NCBI RefSeq assembly: GCF_024586455.1
Contig: NW_026089623.1
Location: forward strand, 12,794,784-12,858,783
DNA length: 64,000 nt
Reading direction: 5' to 3'
Origin: Bactrocera neohumeralis
Taxonomy: Eukaryota > Arthropoda > Insecta > Diptera > Tephritidae
Below are positions 20,397 to 32,320 of the stretch, piece after piece; the first letter of the stretch is position 1, and every line of letters begins with the position of its first letter. The translations under genes were made by a program, and so were the position numbers. The notes beneath the pieces were generated by a model that had not been told where the DNA came from, searched no databases, and saw nothing but the letters and a program-made list of their open reading frames with translations.

Positions 20397-23341
20397 TCTG
20401 TACTAATATTATAAAGAGGATAGATTTGTACCTATTTTTGTATGTTTGTAATGAATAGGCTCAAAAAGTACTGGGCCGATTTAAAAAATTCTTTCGCCAA
20501 TAGAATGCTACATTCTTCCAATTTGACATAGGCTACATTTCATTTTGAAAAAAATTAGGGATCCTTGGTAAAATTTGAACAATGTAACCGAAGGTGTAGA
20601 AAAATTAGTCTTAAAATGTCTTTCGCCGAATGCGCTGCCGAAACTATTAGCAATAGAACAAAATAATGTACAACAATATTGAAGAACATCTTAATGTCTA
20701 CAAAAAATTCCGCGGTAACATATGTCCAACTATTGAAGTTATGTCACTACAACAACTTTTTTCATTTTAAACATTAATGAAAATGCATGAATCGCCAAAC
20801 CTATATACGCTCATAACTTTCATACGACTGAACAAAATTTGATAATTTTTTTTCGAATAATTGCCGGAAAATGCCTAAAAACATCCCTTTTATTTTTCCC
20901 ATACAAACGAATGAATGTTTGATTGTTAGTAACGCTAAGAGAACGGCTGAACCAATCTTTATGAAATTTTCAGAGGTTGTTCGTTGGGAGGTTTAGAAAT
21001 AAAAATACCTTATACTTTCATGAAGAAAAGTCGGAAAATTGGATAATTCCCAAAAGTAACTTTTTTACATTCAATTTTTTTTTTTAATTTTTGTTTGTTT
21101 TGTTTATCAATATTTTGATTTGTAAATTATTTGAATGGTTCAATTTCGGTCGCTTGCTTTTTATTCCGGTTATTCAAAAGAAAAATTATTGAAAATTATT
21201 CAGTGAACACTTTACGTGTGTTTCACACAAAGAGGTCAATTGCAGATTGAAATTTGTTACGAAGCCACGAATAGATCGCCCTAATATCGGTCGGCGTTCT
21301 TTTTGTCGTGCCCAAAGCAAGGCAAGAAGTATTTCCAGGATACGGTGACAAACTTGCGGAATTATGGATCGCAATCAATCAGCAAGCGATCGTCATAATG
21401 TCACAGCATGACTTTTCAAACAACAGTTACGATGTTTGATTGACTTTATCTTGAAGCAACGTACTATATGTGGTGCTGTTGGATGCTAGATGGTAGATGT
21501 AGAGGTTTTCCGCATTCTTCTTTGGATAATGGTTACACCGGATCAAATTGATGAAATCATTTCTGCGGAAATTCCTGATGTAGAGAAAGATCCAGTATTA
21601 TACGAAGTGGTGGAAACCAATATGGTTCATCTTTTCGGTTTGTATGTCTGACAATAAATGCATGAAACACTATCAACCTGCTTTTCTTTCGGAAACACAA
21701 ACTGGAAATGATGGATATCAACTCCATCGGTGTCGCCCACCAGATAGCAGAACATTCAGCAATCAACTTACAAGAGTGAATATCGAAGTTGACAACACAT
21801 GGATCGTACTATATTCACCGTTATTGTCTAATTCACATTCAAAACTCATATCAATGTTAAATATTGCAGTTTGGTGAAATCGATAAAATACGTTTGTAAG
21901 TACGTCACCAAAGGAAGCAACATGGCGATTATTGGTCTTGAACGATACGGTCGATACGTGAACTGCAATAAAGCGCTTTGAGGGATATTTACTTTTGCAA
22001 TTCATGAAGGTTTTCCGACTGTTGTGCGTCTCGCAGTTAATTTGGAGAATGGGCAAAGAGTGTATTTCAACCCAGAGAATACAGTAGAGCCAGTGGAAAC
22101 ACCGCCAGCAACAAAATTAACATTGACGAGTTTTTTCTAAACTTTCGTCAGTGATCCGTTTGCGAGAACATTGTTCTATTCGGAAATCCCCTGATATTAT
22201 ACATGGAATGCATCGTCGAAGAAATGGTTGTGCAGAAAGCAAGGCCAACCAGTAGATTGACATCCAGATGTGTTCTCAACTAATGCATTAGGACAAATTT
22301 ACACAATCCACCCGAAAAACGACGATTGCTTTGATTCTACCTTCGGTTGCTATTGATTAATGTACGCGGTTTAACTTTATTTGAGTCAATTGCAAGTAAG
22401 CCAGCAATTACAATTGCTGGAACACGTTAATCACTGGAATGAAAATGAAGTCCGCATACTTTTCACGATAATCATTTCGACATATCAGCCTTCAAATCCG
22501 CGTCAATTATGGGATACGAACAAAATTGACATTGCTGAAGACATTTTACATCGCCTTCGCTAAAAATTGGAAATGGTACAATTTCGTTTGATACTTCCGG
22601 TGGTTTGATATATGTAAGTTCCATCTTCCCTTTATCAACTCACGAAAGATGAACTCATCGCAAATGTTCGGACATTGGCCAAATTATCGTAACTACAATT
22701 CCTTAAGTGCACGCGCAATGTTGGCTGCCAAAAATACCGATGTTGTTGACTTAAAGTGGAAGATTCCGGGAGACTTGCGCTCATACAAATCGATCGATCG
22801 TCTTGACAATGAAGACGACGCCGTGAATTATCTAGTGGTATTTCTAAATTCTTTGGACAAGCTTGGTATGCCACTGCATCGTTTGCGTCTCAAAGTAGGA
22901 TCGGCCGTTATTATGTTTCGCAATCATCATGCCCCGAAACTGTGTAATGGAACCCGACTGATTGTGACGCACCTATCAAATGCAAAGGCCAGAATGCTTG
23001 ATTCTTCGAGTTCCTTTGAGTTCTAACGATTTCCCATTTCAGTTCAAACGTATTTCGTTTCCAGTGAAAATTGCTTTTGCGATGACAATCAACAGGACCT
23101 AAAGATAGTCGCATAGTGTGAGGCATAAATTTGGAAATGCTATGTTTTTCACACGGCCGTGGCGTGCCCACGAGTTGGAAAACCATCTTTTCTGTACACC
23201 GGAACAGAAACCAAAAAATGTAGTTTATCAAGCTGCGTTACATTGAAAAAAAAAAAAACAAAAATGAAATGATAAATTTAACTTTCTTTTCGTTTCAAAA
23301 CACATAATTTCACGCAGGACAACGGCTGCGGGGTCAGCTAG
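20397..23341 (+). mobile_element. Helitron, both ends recognised
   Basis: The 5' end reads TCTGTACTAATATTATAAAG with A as the preceding base. The 3' end reads GGGGTCAGCTAG at 23330-23341, preceded by a small hairpin (CGCAGGACAACGGCTGCG), and is followed by T. This is the A|TC...CTAG|T insertion structure of Helitrons. The 2,945-bp interior contains a decayed Rep/helicase gene on the same strand, so this is a shortened descendant of an autonomous copy. Confidence 0.9.
21380..23230 (+). pseudogene. Helitron Rep/helicase gene, decayed
   Basis: Readable pieces in shifting frames run in the right order. Near 21540: TPDQIDEIISAEIPDVEKDP. Near 21905: GSNMAIIGLERYGRYVN. Near 22000: FAIHEGFPTVVRLAVNLENG. 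Near 22240-22330: DVFSTNALGQIYTIHPKNDD. The C-terminal helicase part (22649-23026) reads NEDDAVNYLVVFLNSLDKLG, then VGSAVIMFRNHHAPKLCNGT, and ends AFAMTIN and RVGKPS. These match the conserved stretch between Rep and the Pif1-like helicase and the helicase tail. The HUH rolling-circle motif and Walker box are not intact. Non-functional. Confidence 0.85.
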
Positions 23342-24252
23342 TAAGTATATATATGTACGTTAGTGAATATCGAGAGGGGCCGTTCAAAAAGAAATTAAAA
23401 AACAATTTGAAAAACCCGGTGAAAAATTGCTTAAAAACCTGTTCAAAGTGCCGTACGAAAAAATTATAAAACAGTTGGAAAAAACCGTTGAAGAACTGCT
23501 CAAAAAACTGTTGAAAGTGCCGCAAATCAAAGGAACCGGTAAAAGCAAAAGTGCTGGTATAACCAATCCGGTGCTGCTATAATTACTTCGCAGCTATCAT
23601 CCGCTGCTGCCACAACGGCGCTGCTACCATCAAACCGCTGCTGCTATAAACGCTGCTGCAATCAAACCGCTGTCGTCGTGGGAATGAGCTGCCGCTGCAT
23701 TCTGTGCATAAGGGACGTAAGTGCTGAAAAACAGCCGACGCACCAGGTAACGAGTGCGATTTATTGAAAGCAGTGCAAAAAAAGCATATACCTATTATTA
23801 CGCATATAAGTAAACAAGGTATTTTGCGGTAGGTGAAAAAATTATTAATTGCAAATTAAATTATTATATTTTTCGCAATTTTTTTTTCGATCCGTTTTGC
23901 AAGTATCGGTCGGTTTTTCGCAATTTTTGTCGATTTTCGTTTGGATATTTTCCGATTAAATTATTTTATTGTGCTATTGATCATTTTTCTCATTTTTCGA
24001 TTTGGCTTTTTGTTATTTGGGAATCGACATTTTCGTTTTCGCCAGTTGATTCTCAATATTAAATTATTCTGTGCCAAATAATTTGTTTTTTCCTGAATTT
24101 TAATTCAACCAAAGCAAAATCAGCAAGCCAAAGCCAACTCTCGCAAACTTATCTCCAAGTAAGGAGTTGACGGACTTAAAGTCTTTAAGAAGTCAAAGAA
24201 GGGTTGCGAAAAGTAGTATTTTGCGCATTAAAAGGGCCTTCTCGAAAAGACT
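23342..24252 (+). repeat. BEL leader with tandem repeat
   Basis: Non-coding leader upstream of gag. Between about 23369 and 23521 a phrase of about 75 bp (CAATTTGAAAAACCCGGTG.. and CAGTTGGAAAAAACCGTTG.., each running to AAAGTGCCG) occurs twice with substitutions. A CTGCTG-rich stretch follows at 23565-23700, then AT-rich sequence to the gag ATG. Confidence 0.6.
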
Positions 24253-25324
24253 ATGTCCTTTGATCCAATCGAATTGGAATGTCGTATCGACATATTAAAT
24301 TCATATAGTGAAAAATTAATGAAATGCCAATCAAAGATTGAAGAAATTGATGAAGACGACATGGCCCGAGGGGAGTTAGAGGACATAACCGTTGAAGCGA
24401 AGTCCATAATAAAGTCAATTTTAGGGAAAAATAAAACGTCACTTGCAGAAACATCTGTAGCTTCTCACAGCTCAAGGCTCCCTAAAATTAATTTGCCGAA
24501 ATTCAAGGGAGGATATTCAGAATTCAAAATTTTATGAGTTTGTTTGAGAGCTTGGTTCATAATGATCCAAATATCCCAGATATCGAAAAATTTAACCATT
24601 TGGTTAATTGTCTATCTGGGGAAGCTTTGGGAACAGTTAAAGCGTTTCAGATGTCGGATGAAAATTACTCGAAAGCGTTGGCAAGTCTCAAAAAAGTTTA
24701 CGATAATAAATGTTTGATATTTTTCAATACAATATTTAAACTTTTTGAGCTTCCAACCATCCCAAAACCACCCGCGCCTTCATTGCGATCAATGATTGGC
24801 GAAGTGTCAGCGGTATATGACTCGTTGCTATAGCTGGGCGATGAGAAACAGATTACAAACGCTATAATTATACACATAGTGATGATAAAGGTTGACTCTG
24901 CCACCCGATCCAAATGGGAAAGAACGCTGGACTATGACAAACTGCCACTGTGGAAGGACTGCGAAGCCACCCTAAATAGGAGATACCAGCACCTATCGGC
25001 GGAAGGAGCAGCGTACTCAAGGACGAGGCCCATACCAACAGGCAGTACGAGTCATGGGAAGCAACAACAAATGGACAGAACCAAATCGGCGCTAGTTGCA
25101 GCAAATACGAGGCAGTTTCTTTGTCAGCAGTGCAATCCAAGGACCACTATTTGACTGCCTGCCCCACCTTCAAGGCGCTTCCGGTGCAGGAGAGGTTCGA
25201 AGTGGTGAAATCGGTACCCTCATGCTTAAATTGCTTGCGTATGGGGCATACTGTATCCAAATGCAGAGCGGATCGATGTCGTGTATGCAATCGATCGCAG
25301 CACACATTGTTGCACCTATAATCG
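24253..25324 (+). pseudogene. BEL/Pao Gag (DUF1759-type), frameshifted
   Basis: The ATG at 24253 opens a frame with an acidic coiled region and LPKINLPKFKGGYSEFK, the start of the DUF1759 Gag core. A one-base slip near 24532 changes frame, after which MSLFESLVHNDPNI, FNHLVNCLSGEALGTVKAFQ and YSKALASLKKVYDNK follow. A stop (TAG) near 24831 and further shifts break the rest. The zinc-knuckle tail is clear: LCQQC, YLTACPTFKALPVQERF, CLNCLRMGHTVSKC, CRVCNRSQHTLLH. Gag packages the element RNA; this copy is dead. Confidence 0.88.
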
Positions 25325-25439
25325 GTTTCCTTCCCCGCTGCACCTCATCCGCAACCGTCAACCACACATGCCATACATACAGCCGGATCAGGTAATGCTG
25401 GCAACAGCAGTAATTTTAGTGTGGATCAGTTGTGGAGAT

Positions 25440-26850
25440 TACCTGCCTGAGAGAGCGTTGCTGGACTCAGGCTAGACTTTTGTGTTGATGATTTATTAAC
25501 AGGGTGCGAAAATTTTGAGTCCTAGATCTTTTGAGAAGTGATGTAATGCAAATATTAAACTCGGCCGGATGCATAACGAAATGGTTTTCGAACCACCCTA
25601 ATTTTTCGACAGTGATTGTACTGAAAAATCATTAAGCTTCAATGACAAAAATTCCACTAAAACGTTTGGAATCCATTGGTTGCCGAAAGAGGATTTGTTT
25701 CGCTTTGTTTTAGATGTTAATTTTAATGATCGCCTTTTTGATCCTCTTGGATTACTAGCCCCACTAGTTACCAAAGCAAAAATCTTATTGCAAGAACTTT
25801 GGATCCAAAAACTAGATTGGGATGAGTCGATTCCATTGCGCCTTTACACTAGCTGGCGGAATTTTAAACCAACCTAATGCAGCTTTCATCGGTAAGCATT
25901 CATTACGTAAACGTTCAGTCGAGTACCATCTGCCAAATACATGGCTTCGCCGACGCCTCAATAAGGGCTCACGGATATTGCATATATGTATGTATATACG
26001 AAGCCAATCTGCTAGTGGTATTAAATGTATGTTAATTACTGCAAAGAGTGGCTCCGCTGAAGACCAAATCTCTTCCGCGTCCTGAACTCTCGGCAGCACA
26101 TCTTCTTTCAAAGTTATGGTCTAGAGTAGTACTGCCTATGTTGAGTCGACATTTCGAAAATATTACATTTTGAGCAGACTCTGAAATCATTTTACATTAG
26201 ATTAAAACACCCCACACTCCTCACCACTACTCCAAGAGTTGAGTGACAAAGTACATTGGCGGCATGTGCCAACAAAGCAAAATCCTGCTGATCAAGTATC
26301 TCGGGGTTGTAAGGTGGACTAATTGAATAATTCGATATGGTTTGGCGGTCCACAGTTCCTCCTAGAAGACCCTGCATTATGGTCAATTACTGACCGCGGA
26401 GGAACTGTCAACAATACTGGCAGAAGTGGAGGTCATCTTCAATTCTCGGCCCCTAACACCGTTAAGCCAGGACACCAACGACGGCGAGGCACTAACCCCA
26501 GCGCATCTACTAATAGGGTGTTCCCTGCCAGCATTACCTCCATAGCAGGTGTCAGTGGACCCAATTCGTTGCTGCGAGAGATGTCAACTTATTTGCTCTC
26601 TCATGCAACAGTTTTGGCGACAGTGGTCCAACACATACCTGACGGGCTTTCAGGAACGCAACATGTGGCTGCACCCCACACGCAATCTGCAGCTCAACGA
26701 CCTCGTCCTAGTCCAAGAGGACAACATGTCGCCGCAGCAGTGGGTACTCGGACGCGAGTCGCAAACGTGGTGACTAAGGCGGGCAGAGTCCATCCAACAA
26801 ACTGACATTGCTTTCAATGGAGGTTGAAGGAACCTGATCCTGTCAAGGCC
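25440..26850 (+). pseudogene. BEL/Pao Pol remnants with deletions
   Basis: Ordered fragments: a protease-like ERALLDSG near 25455; the end of the reverse transcriptase region near 25660-25860 (GIHWLPKEDLFRF, then FDPLGLLAPLVTKAKILLQE); the RNase H-side region near 25940-26110 (IHGFADASIRAHGYCIYV, then VAPLKTKSLPRPELSAAHLL); a linker with VPTKQNPADQVSRGCKV near 26270; and the integrase C-terminus (VIFNSRPLTPLSQDT, ALTPAHLL, NLQLNDLVLVQEDN) near 26430-26740. The RT palm with its catalytic aspartates and the integrase core are missing. Several frames are needed to read it. Confidence 0.85.
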
Positions 26851-26852
26851 GG

Positions 26853-27156
26853 TGTTGCGCCAAGCGACAAGATATGTATATTTATAACCTATAACTAAAA
26901 TTTAGAAAACATGAATTATAAAAATTATAATAAATTGAATTGTATTATTATTGTATACTTACCCTAATAATACATTTATAATACTAAAATATTGTTTACC
27001 TTAACTTAATCTGTTACAATATTTAACGAAAGTTGAAAATTATTATACTTACTCCTTTTTTAACACATATTTATATTACCACTAGTTTAAGCCGTTAGTT
27101 TTAAGATTTAGGCTAAGCAATTAGATCAAGTGAAATAAAGAATTCTCTTGTAATTG
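26853..27156 (+). repeat. BEL/Pao LTR, 3' copy
   Basis: Begins TGTTGCGCC directly after the integrase tail and ends CTCTTGTAATTG. It is longer than the copy at 13549 by one block of about 46 bp. An AATAAAG word near the right end fits a polyadenylation signal. Confidence 0.82.
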
Positions 27157-28740
27157 AACCGTGGAAACGATCTGACGTGTTTTCCTTTTTATAGCAAATC
27201 TTTCGTGACAGGCAATTAGGCTTCTTGATTTTCCGCTTCTCAAAAATGCGTGAGAATTTTCAGTGGTATAAAGCCTTCTTTAATAAGTCGCTGTCCTCTG
27301 GGAAGTTTACATCAGACTGGAAATTGACAGGCATTACCGCTATCCTTAAGGGTGGTAGAAAGGATTTAGTATCCAATTACAGGTCTATTTCTAAACTTTC
27401 GACTATTTAAAAAAATTTTGATTGTTCTGTTAAAAATAAAATATTTTTTGCAGTTAAATCAATAACTAACAACAATCTGCATGGGTTTGTCTCTGGTCGC
27501 TCCACGGTTTTTAGCGATTATTGCATGACTGCCCTCTACGCTGGATTTCAAGTAGATTGTGTTTACAGAGATTTCTCAAAAGCCTTTGGTAAAGTTTCAC
27601 GCAATATTCTGTTAAAAAATTATAATCTTTAGGCTTTCACTCTGTCTTCTTTCAGTAGATTAAGTAATATTTGCACAATACACAATGTGTTGTTATTGTC
27701 GATGGTGTGTCATCCGGTTCATTCATTGCGTTTTCGAGAGTACCACAAGGAAACGTTTTTCTTTTTGTGCTGTTTATCCATGAAATTTTCAGTTATTTCT
27801 TCTTTGCTAACTTTTTGCTATATGCTGATAACTTAAAAATTTTCGCAAAAATCAAAAACTCCAAGGATGTAATTAAACTTCAATTTGATATTGATAGTTT
27901 TAATGATTGGTGCCTGAAATCGAAGCGTTTCGTGAATCTAGATAAATGTTCTCAAATCTAGTATGGGAGGAAACGTAGCACCTTACCTTCTAGTTACAAT
28001 ATTTCAAATTGCGTCATAAAATGTAACTTAAATCAAAGAACTTGGGGTAATCATTGGCAATAGACTTTCTCTCATTAATCACACCAACTACATATATATA
28101 TCACTTCTAAATCATTCTCTGTGTTTGGCTTTGTCTGTCGAAATGCTTCCAATTTTTGCGACCCCTATACGTTAAAGTTATTGTATACATCTTTTGTTCG
28201 GTCTGTCTTGAAGTATGCAATGTTCTTTTGGAGACCGCGTTCAAAAGATTTTTCTTAAATTTGCCCTCCGCTCCTTAAAGTTTGTTGACCAAAGACCATC
28301 GTATACATCTTGTTTATTGCTTTTACATCTCAAATCACTGGAAGATCGACGTTCCTTTCTCTGCCTTTCATTTGTTTTCAATGTAATTAATGGAGGTATT
28401 AACTGCCCCTATTTACTAAGAAAAATTTATTTCAATACTCCTCAGCGTTGTCTCAGATCTATTTCCTCATTTTATTGTAAATAGGAACTTTTGGATTATG
28501 CTTCTCTCAAGCGTGCTATGCGTAAGTTTATCTCGATTTCCGAGAAGGTTCTTCTTGATTTTTCTCACTCTAGGGATTCCTTCATTTACAACCTCAATTC
28601 TGTCTTTTAGTTTAAGTTATCTATTTGTTTAATTGTAATTTTATTATTTTATAATTCTAATTTTAAATCTTAATTTTCTATTAGTCTATAAGTATTAATG
28701 TTCATAGACTTTAGTAACTAAATAAAATAAATAAATAAAT
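27157..28740 (+). pseudogene. CR1/jockey-like LINE reverse transcriptase and 3' end (piece 5)
   Basis: Frames give FFNKSLSSGKFTSDWKLTGI followed by NYRSISKLSTI (RT block 1-2), SRVPQGNVF, then FFANFLLYADNLKIFAKIKN. The catalytic YADD is YADN, so the third metal ligand is lost. The C-terminal region reads SLEDRRSFLCLSFVFNVING. A tail of (ATAA)-type repeats ends near 28740. This completes the LINE whose endonuclease lies at 9005-13548. Many stops make it inactive. Confidence 0.8.
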
Positions 28741-29960
28741 TCTTCTGCTTTCATTTCATGTCCAATATTAAGTATGTTGTCTTTCGTTTGGGTTTAATTT
28801 TGTTTAGGTTTTGTTAAACCATCTTCATCTTCCGCATTGGGTTGCATTACATCAACCGGTGCCATCATTGATGTCTTCAGTGGAATTATTTGATTAGGAA
28901 TTTGTTGTTGAGAAGTAATCGTTTCAGACGCTGCCATTATTGTCTCAATACTCTATTGTAGTATTTCAATCACCCAGTCTCATCATGTTGATATACAACA
29001 TCAACGTAATCAAGAGTATACTATACGTTTACAAATCTTCACAAACTTGTCTAAATTGTCGCATTCGATAACGCAGGCTTCCACATTGTTCGTTTGCTCC
29101 AGATCCCTTTTGACCATAAGAATTTCAGTTAGTGAAGTAGTATTAGTACTATTCATTTGTTTAGTACATCGCTCCTAATGATTGTCCATCTGTTATATGC
29201 CGGCGCTATGTTCCATGAACAGATCTTCCAAGCCTTGACAAAGGGTGTGTCCAAAGTTTGTTTCGTTATACTTCCATATATGTTTGGTTCATCTTCAATA
29301 AAATAGGCCATTAAATTTCGCTCTGTTGGAAATCTAGTATTGCTGTGGATTTGGTCACTCGTTATCATATTCAGATGGAGGGGGTTTGGAAACCAGTGCT
29401 TTGGTGCAAGAAAACTGGATCTGGTAGATAATGCCGTCGCAAAGAATTGTACACCTGCAAAACCTGATGTGAATATGACCTGGTTTGCTTGGTGCCATGA
29501 AGCGCATACAATTCTCTAAAAATCACTCATTCTTATGTAAGCACTAGTATCATAGTTAACCTGCTCCTTGATTTCAATCTCTAGTGGTGCTTTTTCTACT
29601 CTTATAATATCCTCTTCTTTCATTGAGACGTTTTGATCGATAGTGACGTCTTTATAAAAGGGATTGTTAGGAATTAACCAATGTAGTGCATAACCTTTTG
29701 CCTAGATACTGAAAAAAACTAAGCAATGATAAGTAGTTCAGCATTATTAGTGGTTCTTAGTAACATGTTCGGAAGATTTTCAGTAACTTCGTAAACATCC
29801 TGAGCATACAGCACCATTTGATTTTGAAAACTACATTGCCCAAATATACATAATACATAAATTTCTCCGGCTTCCTCTGGTTATGAGGCTCTGGCTTCCT
29901 TTGCTTCTGATGCTCGGCTTTTTGATGCATGCTGACGTACTCGATGCTTGGCTCGATAAC
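28741..29960 (-). pseudogene. Unidentified coding-like remnant
   Basis: On the minus strand about 600 bp read with few stops: near 29650 NPFYKDVTIDQNVSMKEEDI, then EIEIKEQVNYDTSAYIRMSD, GFAGVQFFATALSTRSSFLA, and from 29368 MITSDQIHSNTRFPTERNLM. The first of these vaguely recalls the ALxWLxxNNPLYxDV region upstream of Helitron Rep proteins, but the rest does not help, so I leave it unassigned. No terminal repeats or duplications were seen around it. Confidence 0.35.
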
Positions 29961-31036
29961 TTTCTTAACTAACGATAAGCTTTCTTTTCTCCTTTATTTC
30001 CTCTAATTCGCTTAAATGTTCTGATGACTTTTACATTCCTTCCTGAGTTTTGTTGCTTTTTCGTATAGACAACTCGTTAAATAAATTTTATTTATTAGTT
30101 TATAATGAAAAAGTTTTAGTGAACAATATAATATAACACACAGACTTTTTGCAAGTCTATATACTACATACATATGTTTCGCTTATAATTTTAAATTAAC
30201 ACAACCGTACACTTCGACTGTTGTAATTCATTTGATTGTATACCTGATTCGATCCAGATATTTATGATGTCTCAGTAAAACTAAAAAGAAGTAAGCGCAT
30301 TGTCTCATTTGCCGTCATGCTTGCAGTTAAAGGGATGGAGATATTAGGTAAGCAGAATATTTTTTCTGTGTATTTTAAATTTTTACGAATTCTTATTTTA
30401 TATTGAAGGAATCGAAATTTTTCTTTTATGAGACTTACCAATGTTATGAATTAAAACGAATTTAAATCGCAGTTAAGTCGTACTTTCCGCTATAACATTC
30501 GGTGACAATTGCTGAAGAATGCACATCGACGTGACATCCAAAGTTTAGAACAGAAAAAGAGTTTTCATTGAAGTTATTTTTCGGAGGTGTTTAATGTAGG
30601 CGTTCTGATGGTAAGCATCTGAATTTTTACAGCAAAAATTTCATTTCAAGCATAGCTTTGCAATTGCTAAACAAAATTTTATTACCTGAAAGTCATGTGT
30701 TTTGCATTGTTTGACATTTGTTCTTGTGGTGTGATCTTATTTTATATTTATGTTACCACAAATTTTTGGTTGCATTTAATATTTCTCGCTGAATATACCT
30801 TCTTTACGGATATGTATTTGAGTATGCACATATGTAAGTTAGCATTGTCAGCAATCGCGTCGTGATAGTGAACGGAAGTGATCGAGACAAAACAAATAAG
30901 TAAACTATTAGCAGATAATTATAAATTTAGAAATATAAGCTAAAATATATTTTGTATCCTTAAGCCGTAGTGATGTAAGCAAAAATATGTTACCCATAAG
31001 ACTTGTATTTCGCTATGTAAGAAAAATTATAATATA
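29961..31036. other. AT-rich, nothing recognised
   Basis: No ORF, repeat pair or known end could be supported on either strand. The composition is strongly AT-rich. Confidence 0.4.
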
Positions 31037-31100
31037 ACAAGTAAGGAAGGGCAAGGGAAATACCTTAAGATGTAAAACGGCAACCTGAGAATCGAAATCC
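31037..31100 (+). repeat. Left-end fragment of a relative of the 1-kb repeat
   Basis: ACAAGTAAGGAAGGGC is followed by GGAAATACCTTAAGATGTAA, which matches in inverse orientation the divergent copy near 56880-56985. The hairpin part between them is deleted. Confidence 0.6.
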
Positions 31101-31499
31101 AGGCAATTTTATATACATATACATACTATATAATTATGTACAACTCATATGCTGCAAGACACATAAGGTTTGTTAGAAAAACGTACACCATTATACATAC
31201 AATGGACCAATAAAGTTTACATACACCTTGTTCTATTAAATTACAACACGTTTATTTGTTTCAAAATGAATAAATTTTGTGGATTTTTTCTATCCATTTC
31301 AAGATATGTATATTTAGCATTAAATATAGCATATCAAACATTTTTTTTCACACAAATAATATAATTAATGCTAAAGCTTAAAATGCGCCTAATTCATATC
31401 TAAAAAGTTTACGTACACCAATGATTATTTATATAAATCAAAAGTAATTACAATAGTTTTAGCGGTTTTTGGCCTACGTTTTGTTGCAATTATTGTCTC

Positions 31500-31690
31500 T
31501 AGACGTCGACGTATGCTCCCCACTCGATTTCTAGTATTATTTCCGGATATTTTGACCCACTAAGTCGGTGATCCAGTTTTTTGGCCTTATTTTGAAGAAA
31601 TTCGGTGTTTTTGAATACGGTTTTCCAAAAAGTTCCAGATATTTTGATTAGAATTAATGCGCTATTTTTTATTTCCATAACAACCATGCA
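31500..31690 (-). pseudogene. Tc1-like transposase C-terminus
   Basis: The minus-strand frame reads QNIWNFLENRIQKHRISSK, then KNWITDLVGQNI and (in the adjoining frame) SIRRRLETIIA, the end of Tc1 transposases after the catalytic PIE motif. It ends just inside the left inverted repeat. Everything upstream, including the three catalytic acids, is gone. Confidence 0.7.
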
Positions 31691-31799
31691 GGTACAAGAT
31701 ACAATGTGTATTTTAAGTCGGTATCCTATTGGAAATTGATTTTCCTACTATTAACAGCCGATTTAAGCACACTCAAAATATAAATTTTTTTTCTTAAAA

Positions 31800-32320
31800 T
31801 GTTCAGATACATATGCTTCCCAACAAAGGGGAATCTTATCGTCCGATAACTCTCCTCTCACCAGCAGTGAAGACACTTGAGGCCTTGCTACTTCCGACCT
31901 TCACTCACCACCTTAGCCTAGCCAACCACCAGCATGGATTCCGAAAAGTGCATAACACCACCACAGCACTTAGCGTCATAAACGCTCAGATAGTTCGTGG
32001 CCTCAACCAGAAACCACCCTGGACTTGTCAAAAGCTTTTGACACAGCCAACCACACTACTGCAGGACATCGAAAAAACTACGCTTCCTCCAGGACTGAAG
32101 AGGTGAACCATGAACTGCCTGAATGGTCGTCAGTTGTTTTGAGATGAAACATCTAAACTAAGAAGAATTAAACAGGGCCCCGCTACTGTTTAACTTCTAC
32201 ATCTCGAAACTCCCGAAACCATCAGAAAGGGTTTCCATAACCTCGTAGGCAGATGATCGCACGATATTGACGTCAGGCAATGAGATCGATGGCATGTGTT
32301 CGAAAGTCTGGGGACAATAA
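31800..32320 (+). pseudogene. LINE reverse transcriptase fragment inside the Tc1-like core
   Basis: From 31813 the frame reads GESYRPITLLSPAVKTLEAL, then LANHQHGFRKVHNTTTALSV and INAQIVRGLNQKPP. These are RT blocks 2-3 of an I/jockey-related LINE. Further pieces (NTTLLQDIEKTTLPPGLKR, a DDRTI-like word) follow in other frames. It does not belong to the other LINEs in the window and has been captured between the Tc1-like inverted repeats. Confidence 0.75.

Larger units (their letters stand above)
13549..27156 (+). mobile_element. BEL/Pao LTR retrotransposon with many nested insertions
   Basis: Two related direct repeats, 13549-13811 and 26853-27156, both starting TGTTGCG and ending CTCTTGTAATTG, enclose BEL/Pao gag and pol remnants in the same orientation (24253-26850). 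The CR1/jockey-like LINE is recognisable immediately left and right of the pair, so the simplest reading is one provirus inserted in that LINE. Its leader was later invaded by a hAT relic, P-like and hobo-like elements, a 1-kb repeat and a Helitron. I could not find a clean target duplication, so the two LTRs could instead be independent. Confidence 0.65.

Noticed and set aside
26323..26805. A 160-codon plus-strand frame
   Set aside because: Another frame of the same strand gives clear BEL integrase C-terminal motifs; this one is the wrong frame.
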